Under the pieces are notes generated by a model. The model searched no databases. It saw only the letters and a program-made list of their open reading frames with translations, and was not told the DNA's origin. The translations under genes and the position numbers were made by a program. Source: Saccoglossus kowalevskii (Eukaryota; Hemichordata; Enteropneusta; Harrimaniidae). From it: a DNA stretch of 33,768 nt. This document shows positions 21,484 through 32,837 of this stretch, one piece after another. Within the stretch, counting starts at the first letter, position 1, and the number at the start of each line of letters is the position of its first letter. Location: assembly GCF_000003605.2 (NCBI RefSeq), contig NW_003143302.1:205051-238818 (forward strand), given 5' to 3'.

Positions 21484-24400
21484 CTGTAAAATATGAATAT
21501 ATATAAAATGATATTCTGTCAATAGAGAAAAATCATCACAATGTGTACCATACACTACTAAACCTTGTATATTGTAAGGTTCCGAAAAAAAAACAATATT
21601 AATATACACAATAATAGTAATTCTAGTGAAGACCACAGATATAGTTCATACGAACTAGTCTAGTATGTGGCCCCGTGATATTGATGTGATTAATTAAATG
21701 CTTGAAGATTGAATTAATTATATACAGATTCTGAAACATAACAAGTATATTGATTCATGAGATACAGTTTTAACGTATTTTTTCAATAAATATCTGCTTT
21801 CAATATTTGTTATGGAATCAGGAAGTGAGGTCCAGTTTTTTGCTACCGCATATATGATACTGTGTTGATTAGTAGTAAGATTAATTATAGGAATATAATA
21901 ATTGGAACTAGTAGCATGACGTGTTGCATAGTTGTGTGGAAGAGTTTCGAAGTAATGGTCAACATTATGGGCAAACTAGTTTTTATTAGGATCAAAAAAC
22001 AAACTCGGGTAGTTACTAAGTTTATAGAAGTCTACAATATTTGTTTTTTTAATAGGAGGGCCGTTGGGCACGAACATTTGAAAACTTTATTCTAGCTAAC
22101 ATTTTTTTTCTGGAGTAGTATAATTTAGTCAAGAACGGATTTGTAGGTGTTACCCTAGATTTCAGTAAATAATATGTGTTAAAATGAGAGTTGTAAAGCA
22201 AGATAAGAATAGAAAGTGGGACAAAATGACGGATTTTAGACAAATTGCGTTCTTAACAATTAAATTTATTGTCACTCACAGGTACTTTTAAATAAGACGC
22301 CCTCTATAGTTTTATTTTGCATCTTAACGTTGCCACAAGTAATTGCTCTTAGATGTTTTAATTAACATATTAGTTTTGTTTGTGTTGATGATTGATTTAT
22401 GTGCATTGCACCAGTTGCACACCTTCTGGAATTCGAAGTTAATGTTGTTGAGATCAATAACGTTATTTCTAAGAACTTTGAAAAGATTGGTGTCGTCCGC
22501 AAAAATCGAAAACTCTGGTTAGCAATATCATTTATATACAAGAGAATTAAAATCGGGCCGAGAATCGATCCCTATGAAACGCCGCAAGAGATATTTCGGG
22601 GTGGGGGTGGGGGTGGCGGTGGCGAAGTGCTTGTGTCAATTACACCATACTGCTTGCGACCGGAACGGTAGTTTGTTAACCATTGTAGTACTGTACCCCC
22701 CAAGTCCATAATTTTCGAGTTTACTGGCTAATATGCCATGGTCAATGGTATCAGCCAGGGCCAGTTTAATATTGTGTTTTTTCGATAATCATACTGAAGT
22801 TGTTGGAGTATTTCATATTTTTCCCAAGTAATTAATCATTTCTTAGCCAACAATTATCTAAAAACTTTACTAATGGCAGAAAGAATCGAAATAGTCCTGT
22901 AATTTCCCACATATGTACTGGGTCCTCTTTTTTAAATACGGCAGTAATCCTGGCTATTGAGCAGTTAATGATGTGAGCAAGGGGAGCTGAGATAATGAAA
23001 GATGAATGAATGGCAAGTTTTGAGTGGATTTGGTCGTAACCAACAAACTTTTTTGGGTCTGATTGATTGATCTTGGTGAAGACGTCATAATCAGAAACAT
23101 AACTGAAGAAGTATGAATTAGGCTAGAGTCTATTGAAATATATGATTAATGTTGTTAGTTACTAGCAGCTAGATTCGGCCCAATATTTGTAAAGAATTAG
23201 ACTAATTCCTCGGCGATATCAGTTTCATTAGTTAGAATGGTGTCATTAGAAGTGACGAGCTTTTGTGCAATGTTATTAGTGGTTTTATTGAGAATTTAAA
23301 TGGTCACCTGACATTTGTTCTTATTAACAGAGTTTAATTTATTAGTGTAGTAACGTTGTTTGGGCATTTTTAGCAGTTTATATTGATGATTCTTGTATTG
23401 CCTATAATAAGTGCGTATCTGGATATTATAAATTATTCACACAAATTAAAAAATAATATTTACTTTTGCTCGATTTTAGAAAACCCTTCGATAGTCATGG
23501 CTTATTGGCATGTTTCTTGTTAATGTTAGCCGTTTTGTTCTTCAGATGCTCCGAGCAAACAGTGGGGAAAATGTTATAGAATTTGATTTGATATCTTGTT
23601 TATCTCGTATGCAGTTTAGCTAAATCCCAATTTGTGGAAACATATTCAGTAATCATGCATAATTGCTCTTTTCCGAGTTCCAACAAACATTCTATTCTGC
23701 CACGTGAGAGTGCAGCAAAAACTTCATTTCATTCATATATGTGAACAGTATTGCAACGTCATCTCTTGAAACCTTATCCATTTTGACACATTTTGCACAA
23801 AACTGTAAATATTTACTATAAAACAGTAATGCATAATTATGAGAAAATACGAAAACCAGAATTTACAAGCACTGTGAACCCAGAATATGTTTTGCGACTT
23901 TCATTTTGTAAGCTGTGAGAAATAATCTCAAACTGACAAATGATTTTGGTATGAACATCAAGAGTGAAGTTTTACAGGCCTGCCAAACGTCTGTAAAGTA
24001 TGTTTCTCCATATCACATGCGCATACTGATAAACTGGAAATATAGTGACCCCCATTGCGCGCGCTCACTTTCGGTAGAAATGGAATAAACTTTCGTCTAC
24101 ACAAATAATTTAGAAATCATTCACCGATTCCCGTTCATGTCCATAATTGATCTTTACACGATAAACAAGATGTTTAATATAGTTATGATTTCGAGGATGC
24201 TTCGGCCACATTAATATTGATGTTAGTCAATTCATAGTCTTTTACGCGATCCAGTAGAAATGGGGACCTAACATTGGTGAAATAAACTTAAGTTATACGG
24301 ACGAAAAATGGAGTACAGAATATTAGAAATTTCATGTATGCGATTTCATAGCAAAAATCATTTTACTGAAACTTTTACTGACAATACTATTCGACAGTTT

Positions 24401-26527
24401 TACATTTTGCTATTGTCCAAACTGACACAAAATATCTGTTTGCATGGACCATTGAGAACATTGAACAACTTTATTACATCAAAGTTCCATGATATATTAC
24501 ATAAAGCAATATTGTACATATGCAATGTCACCTCGTCACCTTGGTACTAACAAAAATTGACTTGTACAGATACACAAATAACACATATACTTACCTAGAT
24601 GTACGACATGTTCGCACGTGCTTTTTAGGGCCTTTTGTATATATTGTGCGTGTTTAACGGTGCCACACATGTCATCACGAATAACGTAATTGCAATGTAA
24701 CTGGAAATTTTCCTTTTTGAAGTTTGCGTTGAACTCTCTATTCAATCGATTCAGTAGGTTTTCATTAAATGATATTCCCATTTTTGGATCAGAATGCATG
24801 GCAAGAATTTTATCTTTATCTTGCGTGAGATCAATACCAATCAGAAATCTATCTTTTTCTCCTGTAAAATCAGAACATTAGTTCAGGTCAGTTCACCCGT
24901 TTTCTTGCTACCTGTCATCTGAAAACATTCCAATTATTTGGGGCGGCTGAACAAATTTCTTTCTTTTCTTACATTCCAACAGGTTGTGGTGCACTGGGGA
25001 TTAGTGGTACACACAATACTACTGCACATATAAATATTACGAAAACAAATAACACAATATATTGAGTTTTAGAGGAATAAAATCTGCAGATATGTTTCAC
25101 AACAACTTAACCTTAACGAATAAAGAAGGACTTTACACCTACCCATTGTTTCTAAAACCCTTGATAAAAAATTCTCCATTTTATTCAAGGGTATATTGCT
25201 TAAACTATTTCCCAGAAATATGAGCAGTTTCCCTTTTCGTATACTTCTTAAATAAGTCAAACCATCATTATAATCCCCAACAAATGGCTCAACCAAAACG
25301 GAATCAAATTGTTCCTGTAACACGGTAGCATTTTGCAACATAAAATCTGTAAGACACGAAAGCAGCACCATGAGAAAAACGTGTCGAACTATTGAATGTT
25401 ATGGCAGCGGTGGAAGAAAATACCAAAACACACAGATAATTCAACAACACATGTATTATAATAGCAATGTATATATGAAACCAGACATGATTAGTACAAC
25501 TTCTGAGGATCTGGATGGAAATTCATCAATATGTATATGATTGTTGTCAAATGTTGCCCTCTTATTTCATTTTACTTCACTTAAGTGGTTTTATTGTTTT
25601 CCAACTGTTGAACCATAATTTTGGATGGATAAATGGAAGAATTTAAGAAATTCATTCAATTACAAAACTGTATACACACCTCCAGCTATATCAATCGGTA
25701 TATACGTCAAGTCTTTGTTTTTATTCAATAATGCTGATATTATGTGTGTAGTCTTTGTTAAACTGCCAGCACCCAACTCACATAACACAATGTCATCTCC
25801 TAAATCAGAGATAATCAAATCTACAAAAATATGGTAATTACATATGTATTTGTTATTTTGGTTTCAACCCTGAATTGAATATGACATTAGAATACCATGT
25901 TGGTCCAAACGAGAGGCCCAATAATCTTTTGATTATATGGGTTTTCTAGTGAATTTGTTATGACACGTCATACAATCAAGTATTGTTGTAGATATATGTT
26001 ATGTGTTGGAAGTGGGGAGGTGTCGGAATCACACAAATGATCAATACTACAGAGTAACTACAAAATGATATAATTAAGTAATTAAATATTCAATTTGAAA
26101 CAATTGGGCCAAAAAGTTATAAATAACTCCAGTAGGACACATTCCCTCGACATTTCTGGGTCTAGGTTACTTATATTTGTAAATACGCACACCCACCTGA
26201 ATATTGTCCCCAGCATGGTCTTAAAATATACTTTCGAAAGAACGTTGGTACAATGATAAAACTTGGCGAAGCAGCTGTGCTAAATAACTACAGTAGGACA
26301 CCCCCCTCCAGATTCGCACATTTATGAGTCTAGGTTACATAAATATGTAAATTCTCACACCCACCTGAATATTGTTCAAGCATAGTCTTTTCAGTTCGAT
26401 AAATATGATATAAAGGATTTTCCATAGCATTTTTTTCGAACAGTTTTGAACCTTGAGTGTCGTATAAATACCAGTGTGGTACATACTTTGGTGTGGATAA
26501 CAATCCTTCTTTTATTTTCTTCTCCAT
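21296..26527 (-). CDS. Stand-alone EgtD-type histidine methyltransferase family protein
   Basis: SAM-dependent methyltransferase of the EgtD/DUF2260 family. In bacteria and fungi this family trimethylates the alpha-amino group of histidine to hercynine, the first step to ergothioneine; related domains form part of OvoA (ovothiol). Exons in transcript order: 26527-26365, 25820-25680, 25346-25143, 24861-24595, 21483-21296 (963 nt, 320 aa plus stop; mycobacterial EgtD is about the same length). All phases match. Visible blocks are PKYVPHWYLYDTQGSKLFE (13-31), NPLYHIYRTEKTML (37-50), the SAM loop CELGAGSLTKT (68-78), YIPIDIAGDF (94-103), VEPFVGDY (120-127), FLGNSLSNIP (145-154), FLIGIDL, FNENLLNRLNREFNANF and the C-terminal GELLYRHELVNGSLKW (270-285). 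No EgtB or OvoA sulfoxide-synthase domain is present in the frame or nearby. The Glu of the histidine pocket has a likely equivalent (E277), but the motif around it is altered. Histidine as substrate is therefore an inference. Confidence 0.92.
21690..23700 (-). mobile_element. Decayed LINE retrotransposon (CR1/Jockey-like), RT and C-terminal part
   Basis: Read on the - strand, the pieces line up in the right order for a non-LTR retrotransposon ORF2 but in shifting frames with stops: INKKHANKP.LSKGFLKS, QYKNHQYKLLKMPKQRYYTN, PKKFVGYDQIHSKLAIHSSF, SIARITAVFKKEDP, NYRTISILSAISK, QLQYDYRKN, ADTIDHGILASKLENYGLG, RSILGPILILLYINDI, FADDTNLF (22505 downward) and C-terminal KNWTSLPDSITNIESRYLLK. FADD is the catalytic reverse-transcriptase motif. 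The endonuclease domain was not found, so the copy is probably truncated at its 5' end. It lies in the same orientation as its host intron (EgtD-like intron 4). The end coordinates are approximate. Confidence 0.85.
22597..22623 (+). repeat. G-rich tract inside the LINE relic
   Basis: A run of GGGGGT-type units followed by GGCGGTGGCG, with at least four G-runs, so it could fold as a G-quadruplex. It lies just upstream (on the - strand) of the RT motif around SILGP. Confidence 0.8.
24595..24861 (-). CDS. EgtD-like exon 4
   Basis: Acceptor ctgattttacag, donor gtaagt. RFLIGIDLTQDKDKILAMHS, then GISFNENLLNRLNREFNANF, then HVVHL. These match GIDL..K and FN.N.L.RIN.E...DF of EgtD. Fragments of its 3' boundary recur at 20829-20890. 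Confidence 0.93.
25143..25346 (-). CDS. EgtD-like exon 3
   Basis: Acceptor cgtgtcttacag, donor gtaggt. It encodes LVEPFVGDYNDGLTYL, LLIFLGNSLSNIP and ENFLSRVLETM. N152 in SLSNIP aligns with the Asn of the family's STIGN motif. Confidence 0.93.
25680..25820 (-). CDS. EgtD-like exon 2: SAM-binding loop
   Basis: Acceptor tttttgtag, donor gtgtgt, phase 1 at both ends. It encodes DDIVLCELGAGSLTKTTHII and LTYIPIDIA. ELGxGxxxKT and P-I-D-I are the SAM-binding hallmarks of the family. Confidence 0.93.
26122..26221 (-). pseudogene. Decayed copy of the EgtD-like exon 1 / intron 1 junction
   Basis: Matches 26282-26390, the end of exon 1 and the start of intron 1. Shared words include AATAACT.CAGTAGGACAC, GTCTAGGTTAC and CACACCCACCTGAATATTGT, then CAGCATGGTCTT against AAGCATAGTCTT. 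A one-base gain (ctggggacaat for cttgaacaat) shifts the exon frame. It lies within intron 1 of the functional gene, about 160 bases from the original, and is not an alternative exon. Confidence 0.7.
26365..26527 (-). CDS. EgtD-like exon 1
   Basis: MEKKIKEGLLSTPKYVPHWY starts the family's N-terminal helix. The ATG at 26527 was chosen because EgtD proteins begin close to this motif. An in-frame ATG at 26605 would add 26 hydrophobic residues, but a good acceptor (tatgttttcag) lies between the two, so that part is probably a 5' UTR intron. Donor gtgggt, phase 1. Confidence 0.88.
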
Positions 26528-27806
26528 TGTCCTGTATGAAATAATAATCTTCTGTTGAGTCTGAAAACATATAGTAGGACATACCAGCAAAATCAGGGAT
26601 TGCATTTTGTGTTCATCTTCAGTAAATAGAAAAAAGAAGAAAAAAGAGAAGAAAAAATGTATTTACCAAACGCCTCAGCGTGGTATTACGATTTTGTTTT
26701 CAGGGGTGGGTGATACCAAGTTGAAAAATGGATGCACATATGGGGTTAATTCCTGGAATTGCAATAGAGAGGGCTCAGGCCAAAATACAATATATAGTGT
26801 TTTCATGTTTCGTCTGATATTTCTGTGGTATTCTGCTGCTGTAACTAATGCAAGATTGTATTGTGTGCACTCAAGGGTTATTCGTTTTTTGCTGATAACA
26901 CCCCTATTTTTCAATGGCAGAGTCAAACTAGTTTCACTCCCACTGGGAAATCTGCATTGTTGCTTGAATGAGAGCTAATTAAACACTTTTCCAGACCGGC
27001 GAGTATGTAACAGCAAATTTTAACAGCGTATCACGTGATTTTACTCAAAATGTCAACATAAAATAAAGCTATTCCATTTTAGGCAGGAATAATTGGGAGT
27101 AGAATATGTGAGGGATAGTATCAACAGAGATGTGCATACTGAAAAGTAATATATATCCTTCTTTTGCATCTCTGAGCATTTCTGTTTTAATATACTGGTT
27201 TTAAAATTTTGGATTTGCATGATTTGAGATGTTTTTTTTTACTGAAACTCCCCTATTGATCGAATCCCGGGTTCGAAGGAGAACGACACACCACGTGATT
27301 CGTTTGAATACAATAATGAAAAGTGCAGATAGGCCTCAAAATTGTGCATTGACAAACATGCCGTTCAACTTCAGTACTACTACACTGACGGGATGACTTT
27401 CGTCGACAGCGGTCTTTGCTGAGCTGCACGCCACAACTTCACTTGTGATGTTGCTTGTTAGCCGTCATGGGGGATTGAATGAATATTGATTACCGGTTTA
27501 AATGTTGCTCATTTGGCGTTGATAATCTTTATTTGGAACTAGCTAACGCCGCAACATCGCCAGCAAAAACCTCCTGGTACTTTGATGTTGATGGTTGCTC
27601 TTCATGGCAATCGCTAATTTTACTTACTGTTTATAAAACTCAAGCAACATACATCAAGTTCTGTCAATCGTAGTATTCCATGTGATGTACACCTAATATG
27701 CCAAACATGTTGCTGGACGTTTTGAACTGGATAAAAATAGCAGGCGAACATTTGTTTACAAAATAAAAATGGGTTGGTTGCCAATGAAAACAAGCCGGTA
27801 GTCTGG
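26528..27806. other. 5' flank of the EgtD-like gene
   Basis: A purine-rich low-complexity run lies at 26628-26658 on the + strand. An 83-codon - strand frame (26926-26675) and a 123-codon + strand frame (26607-26978) overlap each other and show no domain. The EgtD-like promoter should lie in the first few hundred bases, but no clear motif stands out. Confidence 0.45.
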
Positions 27807-28916
27807 TTGGCGATCCGCTCCGCTCAAAAAACAAGCAATATGTTTTCGGTTTATAACTAAAGTCTTCAGAAGTCACTTTATTTCATTGCTAGGACGTATT
27901 CTGTCGTTAAATGTATTATTTCCAACCAATTTGCGATAGTATTTTCTAGATTGGAGTTAGCATTTACATTCCATTCAAAGTTGCGTTGTGATTATGTTGA
28001 TACAATGTAACAATGTCTTACCGGTGTGCAACCGTTATTACAAGACTGGTAGGAGATAATAAATTTAGGACGAAAGTATTCCAAAAACAGTTTTTGGCTG
28101 TTGCCATGGTAGTGGTGGCCCAGGATTGTTTTTCCAATTAGTGACGATACGGCCTGCCTGTCAAGTATGAACAAAATTAGCCAAGCCAAAAAAAATCTCA
28201 GACGAGTTAGAAGCCGTTGCTGGTGAAAAGTTACCCCAACGTTGGCGTAAATTTTCTTGGTAACGAAAATAGACATAAAAAAACAGTAAATTGTTGCCCA
28301 CACTCAAGCTGAGTAGAATTAGCAACGTCCGTGCTTTTTAATCATAGAAATGTAGAGTGTGATACATTTGGCGTGAAGGTATTCAAAAAAGAAGTTTTTG
28401 GCTGTTGCCATGGAAACGGTAGCCAGAATTTGTTTTCAGATTTTACAACCTAACTAGAGTGAAGGTGTGACTTGCCTGCCAAGTTTGAACCAAATCGGCC
28501 CAGCCAAAAAAAAAAAATCACAGAAGAGTTAAAAAGCCATTTCCGGTGAACAGATACCCTAACTTTGGGGTCAAATTTCTCATTAATGAAAACATATATC
28601 AAAAATTCAAATAGTAACTTTTTGCCCACACTCAAGCTGAGTAGAATAAGCTATGTCTGATGTGTTGTATCCAAAATTTCTAGGAGGAGATACATTTAGC
28701 GCGAAGCTATCCAAAACCAGTTTTTGCTGTTGATATGGCAACTGTGGGCAACATTTTTTTCCAGATTTGTTATAATAACTGGGGTGAAGGTGTAACCTAC
28801 CTACCAAGTTTGAGCGAAATCGGCTAAGCCAAACAAATCACAGAAGAATCAATACGTGAAAACACTGGAAATCACACACACACACAAAAGTGATTTTAAG
28901 TGGAGCGGATCGCCAA
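27807..28916. mobile_element. TIR element with internal tandem repeats
   Basis: Ends are inverted copies with one mismatch: TTGGCGATCCGCTCCGCT at 27807-27824 and its complement at 28899-28916. Inside are about three diverged direct units (about 28060-28330, 28360-28660, 28690-28870). They share AAACAGTTTTTGGCTGTTGC, then GGTGTGACTTGCCTGCCAAG, then ATCGGC.AGCCAAA..AATC, then TTGCCCACACTCAAGCTGAG. No coding frame survives. It looks like a non-autonomous DNA transposon that carries a minisatellite-like core. A target duplication was not identified. Confidence 0.65.
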
Positions 28917-29789
28917 TACCATGCTCATTTGCATAATGACCGTGAAAATACTGAAAACATTATTGCATAAGTTATACGCAAATTAGTTTTAGTCAAAATA
29001 AGTGACTGCCTAGAAGTACCATTACTGTTGTTATATTCATGTACCCAAGTATATTCATGTACCCAAGGGTAAAATATCGTACTTCTAAATATTGTATATT
29101 TCTGCTATGTTTCGAAAAACGCTACTCTTGAAAAGACTACTTTGTTTGCTCTCAGACCACATTTGCATATGGGGTGTCGAAATACCGATTTTGATTTCAG
29201 GGACGTGTTATGATAGCGACTTCACGTTCGCATATTCCAATCCCACGCCGTTGCACTATTGTTTAGAATCAACAACTTGCATGTTTAGGGAGGAGATTAT
29301 AAACATATATTACAGCAATTTTATTAATAGATTGTTTACTTATTGTATTTAGTAGTGGCAACTTCGCAAAGCTTTAACTGTGAGACACAACCCTGGTAAT
29401 CACGCGATCATGCCAACGACTGCGGCGATAGGTTGGTCACATGGTTACTCTGCCACGCCTTAGAGATTTTACTTTTAATATAGAGTTTGTAAACTTGTAT
29501 GCTTTACCATGCTTTAATCTCATAAAATCTGATAGACGTTACACGCAAAAGATAGAGTTAGAAATTTCAAATAGAAGAATACAATGTCCATTTTCCTGGA
29601 CAAGTGGGAGACTTTAATTGTTAATGGGTTCCCACAACTGGTAACGGGTATACAGTGTCTATTTTGTATGAGTTATATTAGCTGTGACATTTGTTGTATC
29701 TTGACATTGTGCTGTAACCTAATTTCTATTGTATGCAATAAAGAAGGATAGGTAAGTATGTATGAATAACAAAAAAATGTAAAAGGAGG

Positions 29790-29960
29790 GAGAGAACCGT
29801 GCAGCGAAGGGTTACTTGTGTGAATAAAGCTGGACTATCTGTAATGAACTTATGCGTATTCATTTGGGTCGAACCTGGTACCTCTACGTGTGAGTGACAT
29901 CAGCCAAGCGAGACGAAGTTCCCTGATCCCTGAACACAACGCTTGTGTTCACAACATACG
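29790..29960 (-). mobile_element. Possible tRNA-derived SINE
   Basis: On the - strand, TGGCTGATGTC (A-box-like) is followed about 30 bases later by GGTTCGACCC (B-box-like) in the context GTAGAGGTACCAGGTTCGAC. The remainder does not fold as a tRNA. A degenerate SINE head is the best guess; no tail or target duplication was defined. Confidence 0.3.
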
Positions 29961-31477
29961 AATTAAAATAAATTTCATTACATATGTAATAATGATGAAT
30001 ACTTCATTTTCACTACAAACATTTTTCCGCTAAAATAAATTCCAGTGAAAATGCAATTTTCGTCATACTCTATTGAGACTTGACACAACACAGTAAAAAT
30101 TGGATTCACATGGAATGCTTGAAAACTTTTCATCGAAAATAAATTAGGTGAAATTCTATGTGACTTCATGAGTTTAGGAAATGAGTAAATTACCAATTAC
30201 TGAACTGACATGGAGTTAAAGCTCCAACAATTACAAAGGCTGAATGGAGAGACGTTCACAATTTAACATTAATCGTACATGATGTGACAGGCACTTCCTT
30301 CATCTGCATTCGTTATTATGTTCGATTAAATTCAGTAGTGGCATGGGCATAATGTACTTTATTTACCCTATACCAATCAAGCTCTCGTTTGTCAGTGACA
30401 TGGAAATGCTTCTGGTCCATGAAACATAATAAAACAGTTATTGTAGAGAGCTAGTGCCTCAATATGCAGCCTTATCAGTATCATAACTGTGTATTCCACA
30501 TATATATGACAATTATTTGAAAAATCTCTAGAAAAATCAATAAATAAATAAATAAAGAAAAAAATCTAAGAACTAATAGTAACAGTGCAAAAGCATAACC
30601 TTCCCTTTACGTACAAATGATACCCACAATCACTGAGGTAAGATACAAAGTGAAATCGTGGTAACCACAGTGGTCAACATTATTGATTATCAGGCAGGTG
30701 TTCGGAAATGTCTTAGTGTCATTGACATGTATGTCCTCCACGTCATTTTACGGAAGTAACTCACTAAATCAAAATTAAGGTTAAACTGTAATAGACACTA
30801 ATCTTTCGTGTAAAAAACCTCCATTGGGAAGTTTATTATTCTTTGTTATTTTATTTGCTAAAATCTGATGTTCGATGAACGTTGATATATACTGCTGTTT
30901 TTAAATGACACAACAATTTATGTTTCCTTTATTAGTGCATAATATATGTTTCTAAATTTTCTTTCCAAAGCACTCTGTCAAAACAGGAAAATAGATATGA
31001 CCCGGATGTAAAACACCATACGCATGCGCAGTTCAAACAACTATGTGCAGGTCAGTGTCCTCCCTGCTTCGAATACATTTGTGTTTCACAGTTTTGTACA
31101 GTCAGACTTGTTTTATAAATATGATTAGCTACAGTAGTCAACGTTTATAAGTTACAGTTCTCATTTATGAAAGAGAAATATGTTTACTAGTATATTGAAC
31201 TTATCCCAATGTTAGAACATGTTCTGGTTACTCAGACATACAAGCAGAATAATAATGTAAAAACAATCACATCACGCATTAAAGGGAACCTCAATCCAAA
31301 CAACATAATGACACCTAAAGAAAAGGCTCCACAAATGTAGGAGAATGCAATTTACAGTTTTGTTGTATCACTTTTCATTCTCTAGATATTCCACTTTTCA
31401 TCAGTATTACGTAGTCAGCCATCTTGATTTTCAAGCAAAGGATTATGGGTAAAGTATGACATCATAGAATCTGTTGT

Positions 31478-31937
31478 CAGAAATTGAGAAAATTATTTCA
31501 TCTATAACTTCAAAAGTTGAACTTCAGATTGGCTGAAAGTTTAGAAATCGGTAGCATACATGTACTGGTGCCATCCATGCTTATAAAATAGTTGTCATGG
31601 AAACAGAACTGAAAATATTTATTTTTATGTTTTTCTACCAAATGCTAAAATTTCCTTATATTGTATACAATTTACCAACGTGAGTAGGTTATATAGGTGA
31701 TATATCACATGTTGAGCACACAAAGGGGACAAAAAAGTGACATTCTATATTTCACAACTAAAATATTGATTTTTATTTTTTTAACGTTTTTAACAATATC
31801 TTCACTTTATGTGTATTTGTGAAATTCTAATTTCCATTACTATAATTATATACATGAGTAATATGCACAACGAAAATTTGAACTAATTCGCATCAGTATT
31901 TCTCATGTTATAGATGAAATAATTTTCTCAATTTCTG
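31478..31937. repeat. 31-base perfect inverted repeat with 398-base spacer
   Basis: 31478-31508 is exactly complementary to 31907-31937 (core AATTGAGAAAATTATTTCAT). Similarity stops abruptly at both sides. It could be the arms of a fold-back transposon relic. Confidence 0.75.
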
Positions 31938-32651
31938 GATTGGCATAGGCTGGTGAATAAGTATACTATGTTCCAAAATACTTAATTGTCAGTTCTTTAT
32001 TTATTTATGTACAAAATGTATATATATTTCGACTGGTATCTAGTGCAGGATGAAAGCTCCAGTAATCCCACATGTTTTAAACTGGTAAATACAAAACAGA
32101 AATTTTGTTGGACGTTCATTGTTACAACTCACGTTGCAAATAACGGTCACAGCATCTAAACTCCATCACCACATTAATTAGGACTGTATTTAGAAATGGG
32201 TATCAATGGTTGAAAAAAATCGATTCCGATGTCTCTCCGACATTTGATTATAGGGATAATTCCACAGTAGTTATATTTTTGGTATCAGCAGCATTACGAA
32301 CATCATAAATAAGAATTCTCCCTTGTAATTAAATCAATGGACAGAGAATTTACGAAATTGACATTCAAGACAGGATCCACTACCACGCGGAAACCCGTTA
32401 CTTTTTGCAATCATGACATATGTACCTTGGTTTATTATATGAGTCTCAATACCAGCCATACACTACCTATAACCAGGGAGCTGTAATGCTATAACACTCT
32501 TTTCCTCACACACTGTTCTACCAAACCGAATATCGCTTGGTAAGCAGTCGCCTGACGCAAGCACACCCACAAACACCCGAATCATGCAGAACAAATAGCT
32601 TTCTCTATAAATGACGTTTAAACAGGTCGAGAACAACACATATTTACGTAC

Positions 32652-32837
32652 CTGGAAACTGTCACTGCATTTATATCTGTTTTAGTATACGATCCACATT
32701 CTCCAAATCGTTCTCTATTATAGTCCATAAATGAAATTTGAAGGTATTTCATAGAAGTGATTATTCTATTATTAGTACAGTACATTGACCCTGGCCCAAG
32801 CCCTGCCCATATTTCGAAATGAAGATTATACATGATA
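32652..32837 (-). CDS. Possible internal exon of an unidentified gene
   Basis: A protein-like open stretch of 62 codons with an acceptor (cgcgatttcag) and a strong donor (cag|gtacgt). It contains NLHFEIWAGLGPGSMYC, MKYLQISFMDYNRERFGECG and TKTDINAVTVSR. Composition (Trp, Cys, aromatic residues) is unlike the surrounding random frames. The family was not recognised. No neighbouring exon could be joined with certainty: a candidate at 33036-32976 has good splice sites but the wrong phase, and the acceptor may instead be at 32881-32880. Confidence 0.35.

Larger units (their letters stand above)
28917..32651. other. Non-coding stretch
   Basis: No gene was recognised. It contains AATAAA-rich 3'-end-like sequence near 29739, the possible SINE, an AAT/AAA-rich run near 30535-30565, a GCATGCGC motif near 31022 and the inverted repeat at 31478-31937. 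The 86-codon + strand frame at 29092-29352 has no domain. Confidence 0.5.

Noticed and set aside
22399-22671. 90-codon + strand frame with a poly-Gly tract
   Set aside because: It is the complement of the LINE reverse-transcriptase fragment; the Gly run is the G-rich tract.
27250-27290. tRNA T-arm-like word (GGGTTCGAA) on the + strand
   Set aside because: The surrounding bases do not form acceptor, D or anticodon stems; the word is part of a short palindrome.
29690-29760. LINE-like 3' end with AATAAA on the + strand
   Set aside because: No coding remains of a retrotransposon could be read upstream, so it is not called a mobile element.
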